Counted from the stretch's first letter, positions 53,010-63,511 are shown. The stretch: DNA of 64,000 nucleotides from Fidelibacterota bacterium (GCA_016784605.1 JADHUI010000002.1:1-64000); one strand, 5' to 3'. Program-made: numbers and translations. Notes: a model not told the origin generated them from the letters alone.

Positions 53010-55181
53010 ATGAATAAAACAATCAATATCATTAAAAGTTATATAACAATTTTGGTTATTCTGTTCTTTTCAGCTTCTTCATTATTAGCTGAAGAAACAA
53101 AATGGATATCAATAGGAAATTTACAAAATTGGTATTCTGCAGCTGGATGTGAAATTGAGCTTGGTCGTACAGGTCAAATATCTGATCAACAAGATGGTTT
53201 AAGATGGCCCAGTTTTTTCCCTGTGCAGGATAATCAAGCTGCAAAAGCAATGTGGCTAGGTGCTACAAATTTTTATGATCCAATTGCTGAAAAAACTTTT
53301 GATAATAAAGTAGTGCACGTTGGGCCACGTTTTATTGACACTGATAATGAAACGATTCCATTGGATTTTAAGTTATACGGAAAATATGACCATTCACGCG
53401 TATTTGTTGATGGCGTTTCTGCTACAAATATGACGTATTTTGACGAAGTTAATATAATTGATGAAAGTATTCCTGGCGAACGGATGTTAGTCAATGAAGT
53501 TCAAACTTCTATGGGAATTAAAATGATCCGGAAAATTCATGCATTTGCAAATCCGGAGCATCAAGATTACCATTTGGTTGAATATGAGTACATAAATAAT
53601 GGATGTTTCAACGCTGATTGCAGTGAATATTATGAACAAACCATTGAAGGCTTTATGGCCTATTTCCAATTTAGATATGCAGTAAGTCGCGAAGGTATGG
53701 TATATGATGGAAATTGGTTGCCGCAAAGTGCAGCGTGGGGTCATAATACTATGAATGAAACTATCGGGCAAAACCCAAATTTGCCCAACACATCTTTAGA
53801 TCAGTATTACGACGACGGAGAAATAATTAGAGCGGTATTCTCTTGGCATGGTTACCATTCTGGAACTGGATTTGATAATATTGGCGGTCCAAACGATCCA
53901 GGTGACGGTCTATTGGGGGCGTCACAATTTGCTGGAGTTGTGACCATTCACGCAGATAAAAGTGCAACTAATCATAGCGATGATATTAATCAACCTAGTA
54001 CTACGTGGTATATGTTATCGGATGATCCGCTGACTGATGCTGGAAGCGATCAATACAATTCGTCTCGAATGATAGAAGAATATGCTTATATGACTCAAGG
54101 GCACCCAGACCAATCGATGGCTCAGCAAGTAGGAACGGGAAATGCAAATCAATTTAGTCCGGGTGGTGCAAGTAATCCCGGAGGAACTTCTCAAGGAATT
54201 GGGTACGGCCCTTATACTTTAGCCATGGGAGATACTATCCGGATAGTTGTAGCTGAAGCAGTTTCTGGGTTAAGTCGAGAAATGGCGTATAAAGTTGGCC
54301 AAAATTGGAAAGCAAATAGTCATACAGATGAATTCCCTACAGGAGCATCAAATATTCAAAAATATCTCATGGATAATTATAGTAGATCGTCCTCGGGTAA
54401 AAATGGTTATAAAAATGAGTGGGTCTTTACAGGTATTGATTCATTAGTCAATGTATTTAAAAATGCGCGAGAAAATTATAAAAGTAATTTTAACATTGTA
54501 GAACCTCCGCGTCCACCTGCGGAATTTGTTGTAAACTCTGGCGGTGATCGAATTGCCTTATCTTGGTCTTCAGATGCTGAAAATTGGCCTAATTTTAGTC
54601 ACTATCAGGTTACAAGACTTAAGTATAGACCTGATACTACTCTTTTTAAATATGATCTTGATGCAGGGTTAATTATACCGATTGACGAATCCATTACATC
54701 TATTTGGACGTTTGACCAGGGAATTATAGAATTTGATGATTTAACAGCCACAAGAGGATTTGATTATTTTTATTATATAGAAGTCTTTGATGATGGGTCT
54801 ACAAATGATGGATATCCATTAGTAAGTAGTCGTTTTCTAACTCGATCAAATTCTGCGGCAAATTTAAAGAGACCGCCAGGAACCCTCGATCAAGTCAGGA
54901 TTGTTCCGAACCCTTTTAATATAGCTGCAAGAGATTTCCAATACGGCGTCTCTGCTGAGGGGCGTTTAATGTTTTATAATATTCCGGGTGAATGCACTAT
55001 TCGTATTTATACGGAAAGAGGGGACTTAATTAAAACAATTACCCATACGGATGGAAGTGGGGATGAAGAGTGGAAATCAATCACATCATCACGACAAGTG
55101 GTAACGAGTGGACTATATATTGCTCAAATTGAAACACCTAGCGGTGAAAGTACAATCCAAAAATTTATGATAATCAGATAA
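53010..55181 (+). CDS. Secreted protein of unknown function with T9SS sorting domain (723 aa)
   Basis: It has a signal peptide (ITILVILFFSASSLLAEE) and a large extracellular region without a recognised catalytic family. A fibronectin-like segment (about 505-600, PRPPAEFVVNSGGDRIALSW) leads to a C-terminal Por/T9SS-type domain (VRIVPNPFNIAARDFQYG ... VVTSGLYIAQIETPSGE). It should be exported across the outer membrane and attached to the surface. It follows the TonB receptor by 6 bases and likely helps bind or process its ligand. Confidence 0.82.
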   Translation: MNKTINIIKSYITILVILFFSASSLLAEETKWISIGNLQNWYSAAGCEIELGRTGQISDQQDGLRWPSFFPVQDNQAAKAMWLGATNFYDPIAEKTFDNKVVHVGPRFIDTDNETIPLDFKLYGKYDHSRVFVDGVSATNMTYFDEVNIIDESIPGERMLVNEVQTSMGIKMIRKIHAFANPEHQDYHLVEYEYINNGCFNADCSEYYEQTIEGFMAYFQFRYAVSREGMVYDGNWLPQSAAWGHNTMNETIGQNPNLPNTSLDQYYDDGEIIRAVFSWHGYHSGTGFDNIGGPNDPGDGLLGASQFAGVVTIHADKSATNHSDDINQPSTTWYMLSDDPLTDAGSDQYNSSRMIEEYAYMTQGHPDQSMAQQVGTGNANQFSPGGASNPGGTSQGIGYGPYTLAMGDTIRIVVAEAVSGLSREMAYKVGQNWKANSHTDEFPTGASNIQKYLMDNYSRSSSGKNGYKNEWVFTGIDSLVNVFKNARENYKSNFNIVEPPRPPAEFVVNSGGDRIALSWSSDAENWPNFSHYQVTRLKYRPDTTLFKYDLDAGLIIPIDESITSIWTFDQGIIEFDDLTATRGFDYFYYIEVFDDGSTNDGYPLVSSRFLTRSNSAANLKRPPGTLDQVRIVPNPFNIAARDFQYGVSAEGRLMFYNIPGECTIRIYTERGDLIKTITHTDGSGDEEWKSITSSRQVVTSGLYIAQIETPSGESTIQKFMIIR

Positions 55182-55726
55182 TGATGAAGGCCTATAAAAT
55201 AAATATTATGACCATTATGGCTTTATTCGTAGTCGGGTGCGGAGATTTATTAAAACCATATGAAAATGAAAATTATAATGCCACATTATCTGTTGAAGTA
55301 GGGTGTAATTTATTAAATACCGATTCCCTTAAAATTGGCAAAACAATCGCAAATATTTCGGATACAACATTGGCCCAATATGCAGATACGCTCAATTTTG
55401 TGCATTCAGATTCGAATAGCGTATTATATACTGATATTGAAAATAACTGGCAGTTTACAGCTGAAACTGATACTGTTCTAATAGGGTTATTTATCTCGTC
55501 AACTCAGAGTTTTTCATTTTACATAGATCAAACAAGCCAGATTAATATATTTAATGAAGGTGGTACTTTAATTGAAAAAATATCAGAGAATATAGAGTTA
55601 GAAACAGTTGCATCTTGCCCAACGATTAGGTCTATTTTTGAATTTCATGATTTAAATGGTTCTTATTTGATTTCATTCATTCCATCGACAATAGGCACAG
55701 TCTCAATGGCTGTTGTTTCGGATTAG
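55181..55726 (+). CDS. Hypothetical lipoprotein (181 aa)
   Basis: The start overlaps the previous stop (TAATG). An N-terminal lipoprotein signal (IMTIMALFVVGCGD) is followed by a beta-rich, Thr/Ser/Asp-rich region with a second Cys near residue 45 and another near residue 150 that could pair. No family is recognised. Its location within the receptor operon suggests an outer-membrane or periplasmic partner of the secreted proteins. Confidence 0.72.
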   Translation: MMKAYKINIMTIMALFVVGCGDLLKPYENENYNATLSVEVGCNLLNTDSLKIGKTIANISDTTLAQYADTLNFVHSDSNSVLYTDIENNWQFTAETDTVLIGLFISSTQSFSFYIDQTSQINIFNEGGTLIEKISENIELETVASCPTIRSIFEFHDLNGSYLISFIPSTIGTVSMAVVSD

Positions 55727-55731
55727 GTAAG

Positions 55732-56718
55732 ATGAAAAAGATTATTTTACCCATCATTCTTCTGTCATGTTTAAGTGCAACTGATTCGAAATTAGCTCAA
55801 ACAGGATTTCAATTTTTAAGTGTATCATCCAATGCTAGCGCAGGCGGGATGGGAGATGCAGTTACAACACAATTCCTTAAATCAAGTTCATTGTTTTATA
55901 ATCCTGCAGGATTAGGCAATCAAAAAGCTTCATTTGATATATCCTTAAACCAAAATAATTGGATCGCAGGAATTACCCATAATGCTATTACAGCCTCTTT
56001 CAGACCCAGCCAAGGGAAATATGGCGTAATTGGATTGAGTTTTTTAAGTGTTGACTATGGGGAAATTCAAGGAACCATGGTTTGGGATAATGATCAAGGA
56101 TTTATTGATACAGAAATAATTAAACCTACTGCATTATCACTTGGTTTAGGTTACGCTAAAGCATTATCAGATCAGTTTTATGTCGGAGGACATATAAAAA
56201 CCGCATATCAATCATTAGGCCGAAATGTTATTCCTACTTCAGATACTACAAGGTCCGTAATAAAAAATACCGCTCAAGGAGTTGCCTTTGATTTTGGTAC
56301 TATTTATCAAACGGGATGGAATGGTTTTGACTTTGGCATGTCAATTCGAAATTTTTCTCAAGAAATAAAATATCAAACAGAAGCCTTTCAACTCCCGCTA
56401 ACCTTTACGATGGGTGCGTCTATTGATCTTTTTCAATTACTCCCAATTGTCACTACAACTCAAGAATTATTATTATCGATTGATGCACTACATCCGCGGT
56501 CTTACAAAGAAAGGGTGAATATCGGGTTGAATTATCGCTTATCGGATTTATTATCTTTAAAGACAGGATATCTATTTAATTATGATGAACAAAGCATAAC
56601 TGCGGGTGCTGGTTTTCAAAAATCTTTAGGTGCTTATACTTTAGGAATTCATTACGCTTACACACCCTTTGGTGTATTTGATCATGTTCAGAGAGTTTCC
56701 TTTCAATTATCCTTTTAA
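55732..56718 (+). CDS. PorV/PorQ-like outer membrane beta-barrel protein
   Basis: Protein of 328 residues with a short signal peptide and a FadL-like barrel. The N-terminal sequence LAQTGFQFLSVSSNASAGGMGDAV and LFYNPAGLGNQKASFDI are the recognised features of the PorV/PorQ/UPF0164 group, and it ends in a strand with a terminal Phe (VSFQLSF). PorV helps T9SS cargo cross and be anchored at the outer membrane. Here it sits between T9SS cargo genes, which supports that role. Confidence 0.85.
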   Translation: MKKIILPIILLSCLSATDSKLAQTGFQFLSVSSNASAGGMGDAVTTQFLKSSSLFYNPAGLGNQKASFDISLNQNNWIAGITHNAITASFRPSQGKYGVIGLSFLSVDYGEIQGTMVWDNDQGFIDTEIIKPTALSLGLGYAKALSDQFYVGGHIKTAYQSLGRNVIPTSDTTRSVIKNTAQGVAFDFGTIYQTGWNGFDFGMSIRNFSQEIKYQTEAFQLPLTFTMGASIDLFQLLPIVTTTQELLLSIDALHPRSYKERVNIGLNYRLSDLLSLKTGYLFNYDEQSITAGAGFQKSLGAYTLGIHYAYTPFGVFDHVQRVSFQLSF

Positions 56719-56731
56719 ATAAATAGTTATT

Positions 56732-57949
56732 ATGAAATACATAAAAATAATCCAAACATTCATCATCTTCATTCTTGTTGTCACAGGATGTAATGATTCA
56801 CAGTACCCTGATGATGTTTGGGATCCGAATGAAGTTCCAAATTCTGATCCTGAGATACATAATGTGTTGCCAGCGGACAGTGCCTTCGCAGGTGCAGATG
56901 TTGTTTATATTAATGGAGAGAACTTTGGACAATCAATTGATGATATATTAGTTTATTTCAATTCAGAATTAGGGGATATTATAAGCGCTGATGATACATT
57001 AATTTTAGTCAGCCCTCCTGCCATTATTTCAGATAGTGTTACCATTAAAGTTTCTGTTAAAGGGGCCTTCTTATTTGGTGAATATCATGAATATAAATTA
57101 ATATCAAGAATGGTTCAATATGGAGCATTTGACTCTATTGAAGAAAGTGTTTGGGGTTTGGCAGTTGATACGCTAGAAAATGTATTTGCAGGTTTAACAG
57201 GTTCGGGTACTTCAGAAGGAACGATTGAAAAACTATTACCTCCAAATGGAGAAAGAAGCGAAGAAAACATACAGGCTGCATTAAATACGATGAGAAGTAT
57301 GAGAGTTGGGCCGGATAACTACATCTATTATGTTGATGGAGCAAACCCATACGTTATTAAGAGTGAAATCGGCGGTAGTGGTTTAAGTTATGCTGGATTA
57401 CCCGGTGTTGTGACTGACCTTGATTTTGATTCAAATCACATTTTATATACAGGAGGAGGTGGGCAAGCTATCTATTCTCTTAATAAAGATTTATCCATAT
57501 TATCTACAAGCAATTATACGGACATTTCAATATTGGCAATTAAGACGTTTGAAAATAATTTATATGTAGCTGGATATTATGTTGGTGATGATGAATCAAT
57601 ACCAATCGTTGCAATGTATCGTAATGAAATTTTAGATGAAAATGGAACACTTGGAGAAAAAGAAATAGTATTTGATTGGAGAATATTAAGCGGTACAATC
57701 GGAAATATTACATCTATCGTTTTTGATGAAACCGGTACAATGTATATTGGTTCTGATACGGATTATGGAATTATGACTTATTCAGATGGTATCCTAAACC
57801 CTTACTATGAAAAAGTAATTTTTGCACCTATCTCAAAAATGTCGTGGGGGAATGGACAATATTTATATTTGAATTTTCGAGGAGGAAAACGTATGATTAA
57901 TCGTTTCGATACTCGAATTAATGGTGCTCCCTATGGCGGGAGAGAGTAA
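56732..57949 (+). CDS. IPT/TIG-domain lipoprotein with beta-propeller-like region (405 aa)
   Basis: Lipoprotein signal ends IILVVTGCN-like (FILVVTGCND). An IPT/TIG Ig-like domain follows (about 35-125: PEIHNVLPADSAFAGADVVYINGENFGQS). Repeating YIxxVDxxNxxY strand patterns look like an NHL or SGL-type propeller (LDFDSNHILYTGGGGQAIYS, SIVFDETGTMYIGSD). TIG domains are common in surface glycan-binding proteins, including SusE/F-like lipoproteins. The gene is in the receptor operon, so a surface ligand-binding role is plausible but inferred. Confidence 0.78.
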   Translation: MKYIKIIQTFIIFILVVTGCNDSQYPDDVWDPNEVPNSDPEIHNVLPADSAFAGADVVYINGENFGQSIDDILVYFNSELGDIISADDTLILVSPPAIISDSVTIKVSVKGAFLFGEYHEYKLISRMVQYGAFDSIEESVWGLAVDTLENVFAGLTGSGTSEGTIEKLLPPNGERSEENIQAALNTMRSMRVGPDNYIYYVDGANPYVIKSEIGGSGLSYAGLPGVVTDLDFDSNHILYTGGGGQAIYSLNKDLSILSTSNYTDISILAIKTFENNLYVAGYYVGDDESIPIVAMYRNEILDENGTLGEKEIVFDWRILSGTIGNITSIVFDETGTMYIGSDTDYGIMTYSDGILNPYYEKVIFAPISKMSWGNGQYLYLNFRGGKRMINRFDTRINGAPYGGRE

Positions 57950-58002
57950 CCTTCTTGGAAATGGGTTTCAAGAAGATAGAACAAACAAAAAAGGAGTTAA
58001 CA

Positions 58003-59490
58003 ATGACAAAAATGTTAACAAAACTTATGTTGCTGCCACTGTTTTCAGTTTTACTGATTGCGGATGATTGGCAACTAGATGGTATTTTTAAAGATTATGA
58101 AATGCCTCGAAGTAATGGATATGGTATCCATGGCACCGTAGTTGCACCTGATGGAAATGTCTGGGTTGCAATGCACGGTCCATTGGCACAAGATAGTATT
58201 ATTATTAATGATACTTTATCTGTTTATGTTAGACCAATTCATGTATTTACACCAAGTGGTGAGCATGCATCCTTTTCTCCAATTCGCTTTGTTACCAATG
58301 ACGATGGATCCCAGGATACTTTGACATATAGTGGTAAAGGAATGGCATTAGATACGGATGGTAATATTATTTATGCGACAGATCATCTATATCGTTTCAA
58401 CTACCAATCAGGTGAAATGATGGATAAGTTAGCTGTACCATATGATGATGCAGGATCTTTATCATCTTTAACACAACCATCTGTTGATGCAGATGGAAAT
58501 GTTTATGTGAGCTGGGTTGGTGGTGCATCTAGACCTGTTGTTAAAATAAGTTCTGACTTTTTAACACAATCAACTGTTGCAGATGCGGGTGTTAATTATA
58601 ACAGAAGCACAATGGTAACACCAGATGCGGGCCGTATTTTCTTAGGTTCAACTTGGGGTACAGGCGGTATTCGTGTGTTAGAAGCTAATTTCTTAGGGAC
58701 TGCATATGATTCTGTTGATACATACGGTGTTATTGATCATACATGGGATGTATATGATATTGCTTATGATACAACTATTTCTGGAGCTGACACAACTATT
58801 ACAGCTGATACCACAATTACTTCTACAACAGAGCCAATTGATATGTGGGCAGAAGTTTTAGGTTGGAATCTTGGTGTTCTATGGAGTGGTGGAACAGACC
58901 CAGATTGGGGTGTTTACTACGATGAAGGAACTACTTCACCACATATGTATGAAGGAAGCTGGGTAGGACATAATCCTAATACAGGTGAAATTGTTGATAG
59001 TTTTGGTAATGGTGGATCTTTACCTGCAGATGCAGATGCATCCGCGTTTGCCGCTGCTGGAGGTACAAATGCACCACGTGGTTTAGGTGTTAGCGCTGAT
59101 GGTTTAACAATGTATGTTGGCGATTTTAATACAAACTGTATTCAAGTTTGGACAAATTCCGATCCAGTAACTTTATCCATTGAAGATGAATCAGGAAAAT
59201 CCATAACAGCTTTAGGATATAGTTTACATCAAGCATATCCAAATCCATTTAACCCAACTACAACTATTTCTTATGAAGTAGGTCGTACAGGGAATGCAAC
59301 ATTAGAAATATTCAACTTAAAGGGTGAATTAGTTAGAACTCTTGCTACAGGTTGGCATTTCAATGGTAAGCATACTGCAAAATGGAATGGGCAAGATAAT
59401 AATGGACTTAATGTAACATCTGGTACATATATCTATCGCTTATCTTCTTCAGAAGTATCTTTCTCGAAGAAAGTAACATTTATTAAATAG
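58003..59490 (+). CDS. Secreted propeller-like protein with T9SS sorting domain (495 aa)
   Basis: The inner ATG at 58003 follows AAGGAG and starts a clean signal peptide (MTKMLTKLMLLPLFSVLLI), so it is preferred over the track start. The body has NHL/SBBP-like repeats (VVAPDGNVWVAMHGP, MALDTDGNIIYATDHLYRF, PSVDADGNVYVSW, LGVSADGLTMYVGDF), consistent with a beta-propeller. The C-terminus is a classic T9SS domain (LHQAYPNPFNPTTTISYE ... SGTYIYRLSS). It is the last gene of the receptor operon, ahead of a strong terminator. Confidence 0.85.
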   Translation: MTKMLTKLMLLPLFSVLLIADDWQLDGIFKDYEMPRSNGYGIHGTVVAPDGNVWVAMHGPLAQDSIIINDTLSVYVRPIHVFTPSGEHASFSPIRFVTNDDGSQDTLTYSGKGMALDTDGNIIYATDHLYRFNYQSGEMMDKLAVPYDDAGSLSSLTQPSVDADGNVYVSWVGGASRPVVKISSDFLTQSTVADAGVNYNRSTMVTPDAGRIFLGSTWGTGGIRVLEANFLGTAYDSVDTYGVIDHTWDVYDIAYDTTISGADTTITADTTITSTTEPIDMWAEVLGWNLGVLWSGGTDPDWGVYYDEGTTSPHMYEGSWVGHNPNTGEIVDSFGNGGSLPADADASAFAAAGGTNAPRGLGVSADGLTMYVGDFNTNCIQVWTNSDPVTLSIEDESGKSITALGYSLHQAYPNPFNPTTTISYEVGRTGNATLEIFNLKGELVRTLATGWHFNGKHTAKWNGQDNNGLNVTSGTYIYRLSSSEVSFSKKVTFIK

Positions 59491-59507
59491 TATTACTATT
59501 TAACTCC

Positions 59508-59543
59508 AAAAAAAGCCCCTGATTTATTAGGGGCTTTTTTTTT
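59508..59543. terminator. Strong bidirectional intrinsic terminator
   Basis: AAAAAAAGCCCCT-gatttatt-AGGGGCTTTTTTTTT: a GC-rich stem with A and T tracts on either side, between the convergent T9SS propeller and GHL10 genes. It ends transcription from both. Confidence 0.93.
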
Positions 59544-62500
59544 ATTTCAAATAGATCATTTGATTTGATTTGGCTATACCGTTATAAAATAATTGGTAAT
59601 AATAAACACCGCTGGCTACTTGATTACCAAATGAATCAAAGCCATTCCACTTTTCTTTATAATCCCCAGAATACATTTTCTTATTTAGTAATTCAGCGAT
59701 TAATTCTCCTTTTAAATTATATATAATTAATCGCACATTTGATTCTTTTGGAATTGAAAAAGGAATAATGGTCGATCCATTAAAAGGGTTAGGGTAATTT
59801 TGTGAAAGATAAAAATCTTCAGGTATGGTTGATGCATCTTGCACAATTTCTAATTGTTCTTCCTTTTTAACGATTCTCAATTCATCAATATAAATCACTC
59901 CGGATGTAGAAGGATTATTATTCCCCCTCGTGAGTTGGATGCTATCTATTCTTAATATTCCCTCTAATATTTGATTCCCTAACCATGACCCCACTGGATC
60001 CGAATCCAGATCCCACTCGATGAGCCTCCAGCCAATCCAATCGATTGTTAACCATTCGCTTACTTCATGATATGAACCAGCCGTAGAGGGTAAATTGTCA
60101 TCCAAGCAGAATCTAAATTTATTCTGACCACCATCCCCATAAATATAGGCTTGAAGAATATAGGAGTTATCAAATTCAACATTTCTTGGTGACCCGCCAG
60201 ATAAATATGCACGAATTAAATGATTCGGCGCATCAAGATCCCAAACATATGATAATCTAGCTGAAGATGAAGGTGATGTTGTGGGGATGGTCACTTCATT
60301 ATTCGTATTAAAATTTGTCCCAGATAACACACCGACGGTTGATCCACTTTCTGTTGGTTGCCACCAATTGGATGTAGAACTAAAATGATCAATAATTATA
60401 TTTTCTGAATAATGAAAAGGCGAAACACCGATAGACGATGTAGATGGAGAGTAAGCATTTCCTAAAGCATCTGTTAAACTGCTCGTTAAGAAAAGGTTGT
60501 AATTCTCGATTGGCGTGAATTCACCATTTATAGGCAATATGGCAATGGTAGAATAATCATCAAATAATGCATGATTTAATTCAAAGTCAACTGGATTTCC
60601 GGATATAGTTTTTAGTGAAATGCCAGATTCAATGGTAGCGGGTTCAACCCATTCATCAAACACCATAGAAATAATATTTTTATAATCCCAATTTTCTGTT
60701 GAGCCTGAAACTAAAAAATTGCCATCAATAATGACGGGTCCAAAAATATCTTCATCCGCGACGGTAAAAGTAATATCTAAGGGAGATAATTCTAATGGTC
60801 GACCATTTATATCTTGAGCAAATTGAGAAATTGTCATTGTATATTCCATTCCAAAAGACAAGATTTCATTTAATTCAATTTCTAATATTTTATCATTGGG
60901 AGTCCAGGAAAATTCACCCATTTCAACTTGAGGTGACATAGAAATAGATTGGTGAACTGCAGCAGTATCCATTGATTTAGAAAATGTTAATTGGATTGTT
61001 AAGTCATTAGGAATATTATTATCATTATGAGAAGGGAATGATGAAATTAATTCAGGTGCAAAGGATGGAATTGGATCCGTAATAACTGAATTTGATTCTG
61101 GGGAAGGTTTCCAATACCGATTATACTGCTTTGCAAAATATGTATATTCGCCATTATAATTCTGAATTCCATCAAAAGAATCAGTAAATGAAAAAGGAGA
61201 ATGATCAAATCCAATATAAATAATAGGATCTGTATTTATTGACAATGTTGAATCTTCAGATCTGTAAATTGAAAACCACGACCCAACTTCATCTGTTGGA
61301 TTTACATTTATTTGATATTGTAATGAATCTATTTTCTCAATGACAAGGTTTGGAGGATTTGGTGTTGTACTTTGGGTATTTTCAGTTTCTTTAATGACTG
61401 ATTTCGAAGAGAAGAATGAATTTTTGGCTTCATCCCAATAATCTCTATAACTCCAAGACCCATAACTGAAAAATTGAAAGCCACTCGTCCAATTAACCCC
61501 GCGAATAGCATTAATAATGCTATTATGATTGGACCAAACATTATAATCATCCAAAATATATGAACCGGGTCCAACGGTAAATAAACGACCCTGATTAAGG
61601 CCAGGTTGAATGTATGAATGCCAGCAATCTGGACAGTCATTTTCTAACATTCCAGTAAAGCCTGAAGCATTTGTCCAATGATAATGCATTGGCGTTAATT
61701 GATCAACATAACCTTCATTAAACCATAAAGCACCATCTTGGTATACAGTCCCATATCCTTGCCAACCGGACCAATTATATTTACCTAATACAGCAGTCGA
61801 GAGTCTTACAAATGGTTTAACAGTCTGAATGGAGTCATGTAATGATTGTACAAATGTTGTTACACTTGAACGCCACCAATCTTCCCAGGATGAGAAACCA
61901 TTAGGAACACCACTTGAATAGGGATGACTAGCGTCATATAGATATCTGCCTGTTCTTTGATGAATTGCATTTAACTCTTCATCGGAAATTATTCCATCCA
62001 TTCTTTTTAATTCATCTTCTTGTGATGGTTGATTTTGATTATTGAGTCCATTTGAATGTTCATTCCACCTAACATAATCCAAGTGTAAACCATCTATGTC
62101 ATATCGATTAACAATATCCATAGCAACATTTATGGTATATTCTCGTACTGCAGGAAGTCCGGGAGATAACGCTCGGTAGCTAGTCATTGGATTTCCATTT
62201 TGATCTCTACAAATCCATTCCGGGTGTTCTGCAGATGGAGACCCAGGGTAGGTGCTTGAACATTGAAATGTATTAAACCACGCATGAAGCTCTAATCCAC
62301 GTTCATGAGCTTGCTCGATTGCGTATGCTAATGGATCATAACCTGGATTTGCATATCCTGAATAATATCCCCAAGGTTCAAATGGAGAATCATAATAGGC
62401 TGTTCCTCCTTGTCGAATTTGAAACAGTACAGCATTCATATTTGCAGAAACATGATCATCTAGAATGTTTCTAATACGAGATTTCCCTTCTTCCGGTGTA

Positions 62501-62613
62501 TCAGAAGAAGATATATGCTCCCAAGTAATAACCCATGTTGCTCGAAATTCTTCAGAAATTATTTGCCCAAATGTAAAGCTACAGAATGTTAAAAATATAA
62601 ATAGTCTTTTCAT
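59542..62613 (-). CDS. Secreted GHL10 (YngK/DUF187-type) glycosidase-like protein with T9SS sorting domain
   Basis: Protein of 1023 residues from the inner ATG, which opens a signal peptide (MKRLFIFLTFCSFTFGQ). Residues about 25-400 form the GHL10 TIM-barrel domain: FRATWVITWEHI, NAVLFQIRQGGTAYYDS, YDIDGLHLDYVRW with a conserved acidic residue, and VDQLTPMHYHWT. An Ig-like SbsA/BIG_5-type domain (ISSFPSHNDNNIPNDLTIQL), a carbohydrate-binding-like beta-sandwich (about 730-900) and a T9SS sorting domain (SQNYPNPFNGSTIIPFS) follow. It is a cell-surface or secreted glycan hydrolase; the sugar is unknown. Confidence 0.88.
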   Translation of the reverse strand: MKRLFIFLTFCSFTFGQIISEEFRATWVITWEHISSSDTPEEGKSRIRNILDDHVSANMNAVLFQIRQGGTAYYDSPFEPWGYYSGYANPGYDPLAYAIEQAHERGLELHAWFNTFQCSSTYPGSPSAEHPEWICRDQNGNPMTSYRALSPGLPAVREYTINVAMDIVNRYDIDGLHLDYVRWNEHSNGLNNQNQPSQEDELKRMDGIISDEELNAIHQRTGRYLYDASHPYSSGVPNGFSSWEDWWRSSVTTFVQSLHDSIQTVKPFVRLSTAVLGKYNWSGWQGYGTVYQDGALWFNEGYVDQLTPMHYHWTNASGFTGMLENDCPDCWHSYIQPGLNQGRLFTVGPGSYILDDYNVWSNHNSIINAIRGVNWTSGFQFFSYGSWSYRDYWDEAKNSFFSSKSVIKETENTQSTTPNPPNLVIEKIDSLQYQINVNPTDEVGSWFSIYRSEDSTLSINTDPIIYIGFDHSPFSFTDSFDGIQNYNGEYTYFAKQYNRYWKPSPESNSVITDPIPSFAPELISSFPSHNDNNIPNDLTIQLTFSKSMDTAAVHQSISMSPQVEMGEFSWTPNDKILEIELNEILSFGMEYTMTISQFAQDINGRPLELSPLDITFTVADEDIFGPVIIDGNFLVSGSTENWDYKNIISMVFDEWVEPATIESGISLKTISGNPVDFELNHALFDDYSTIAILPINGEFTPIENYNLFLTSSLTDALGNAYSPSTSSIGVSPFHYSENIIIDHFSSTSNWWQPTESGSTVGVLSGTNFNTNNEVTIPTTSPSSSARLSYVWDLDAPNHLIRAYLSGGSPRNVEFDNSYILQAYIYGDGGQNKFRFCLDDNLPSTAGSYHEVSEWLTIDWIGWRLIEWDLDSDPVGSWLGNQILEGILRIDSIQLTRGNNNPSTSGVIYIDELRIVKKEEQLEIVQDASTIPEDFYLSQNYPNPFNGSTIIPFSIPKESNVRLIIYNLKGELIAELLNKKMYSGDYKEKWNGFDSFGNQVASGVYYYQLFYNGIAKSNQMIYLK

Positions 62614-62707
62614 AAAATGATCCAATCGATGTTTGAGAGATAATTCAATTTTACAGCTATAATATTATTGGTTCAACTTTAGTAATTTATATGATGGAAA
62701 ACATATC

Positions 62708-63511
62708 ATGAAAAAGAATAGAATTTTATTGACAGCAGTTTTCATTATTTTGTCCCTCAATGTTATTTATTGTGCATCTTCTGACACAATTTTTGTATAT
62801 AGCCCATCCATGGAAAAGGACATTCCTACAATCGTTATTATACCCGAAAAATATGAATCAACCCCATCTAAATTAAATGCTGTTTTTCTGCTTCATGGTT
62901 ATGGTGGCGATTACTTGAATTGGTCTAATCATACAGATCTAGAAGAAAGAGCAGATCGTTTCTCTATGATACTCATTTGTCCGGATGGAAGCCCGAATAG
63001 TTGGTATATGGATAGTCCGATTGATTCATCCAGCCAATATGAAACATTCATGATTCAAACTTTAATTCCAAGGCTAAAAGAGAAATATCGTATAAATCAA
63101 ATAGGAATTACAGGATTAAGCATGGGTGGACATGGGTCACTTTATTTAGCCATGAGACATCCAGAAGTATTTACCGCTGTCTCTAGTATGAGTGGTGGGG
63201 TAGATTTAACGTATTCAACAGTGAAGTGGGAAATTGCATCCAAAATTGGTTCATTTGAATTATACCCTGAACGATGGGAAAATCATTCAATTGTATATAT
63301 GGTGGACTTAATTCAAGCTGGATTTATGCCTATTTTGATTGATTGCGGTTATGAAGATTTCTTTATTGATATAAATAGAGCATTGCATAATCGATTAATA
63401 GAGCGAAATATTCCGCACACATACATTGAAAAACCCGGTGGTCATAGTTGGGTTTATTGGGTGACTGCTTTAGACGAACATTTGTTGTTTTTTCAAAATC
63501 GTTTCGAGTAA
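62708..63511 (+). CDS. Secreted alpha/beta-hydrolase esterase (Esterase_D/CE1-like)
   Basis: Protein of 267 residues with a signal peptide (ILLTAVFIILSLNVIYCAS) and an esterase family fold: VFLLHGYGGDYLNWSNHTDLEERAD (oxyanion region), GLSMGGHGSLYLAMRHPE (catalytic Ser), and ECxx-like acidic plus GGHSWVYW (catalytic His). Relatives include tributyrin esterases, S-formylglutathione hydrolase and feruloyl/acetyl-xylan esterases. Its placement between a glycan hydrolase and a GH3 gene suggests removal of acyl groups from glycans (inference). Confidence 0.88.
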   Translation: MKKNRILLTAVFIILSLNVIYCASSDTIFVYSPSMEKDIPTIVIIPEKYESTPSKLNAVFLLHGYGGDYLNWSNHTDLEERADRFSMILICPDGSPNSWYMDSPIDSSSQYETFMIQTLIPRLKEKYRINQIGITGLSMGGHGSLYLAMRHPEVFTAVSSMSGGVDLTYSTVKWEIASKIGSFELYPERWENHSIVYMVDLIQAGFMPILIDCGYEDFFIDINRALHNRLIERNIPHTYIEKPGGHSWVYWVTALDEHLLFFQNRFE

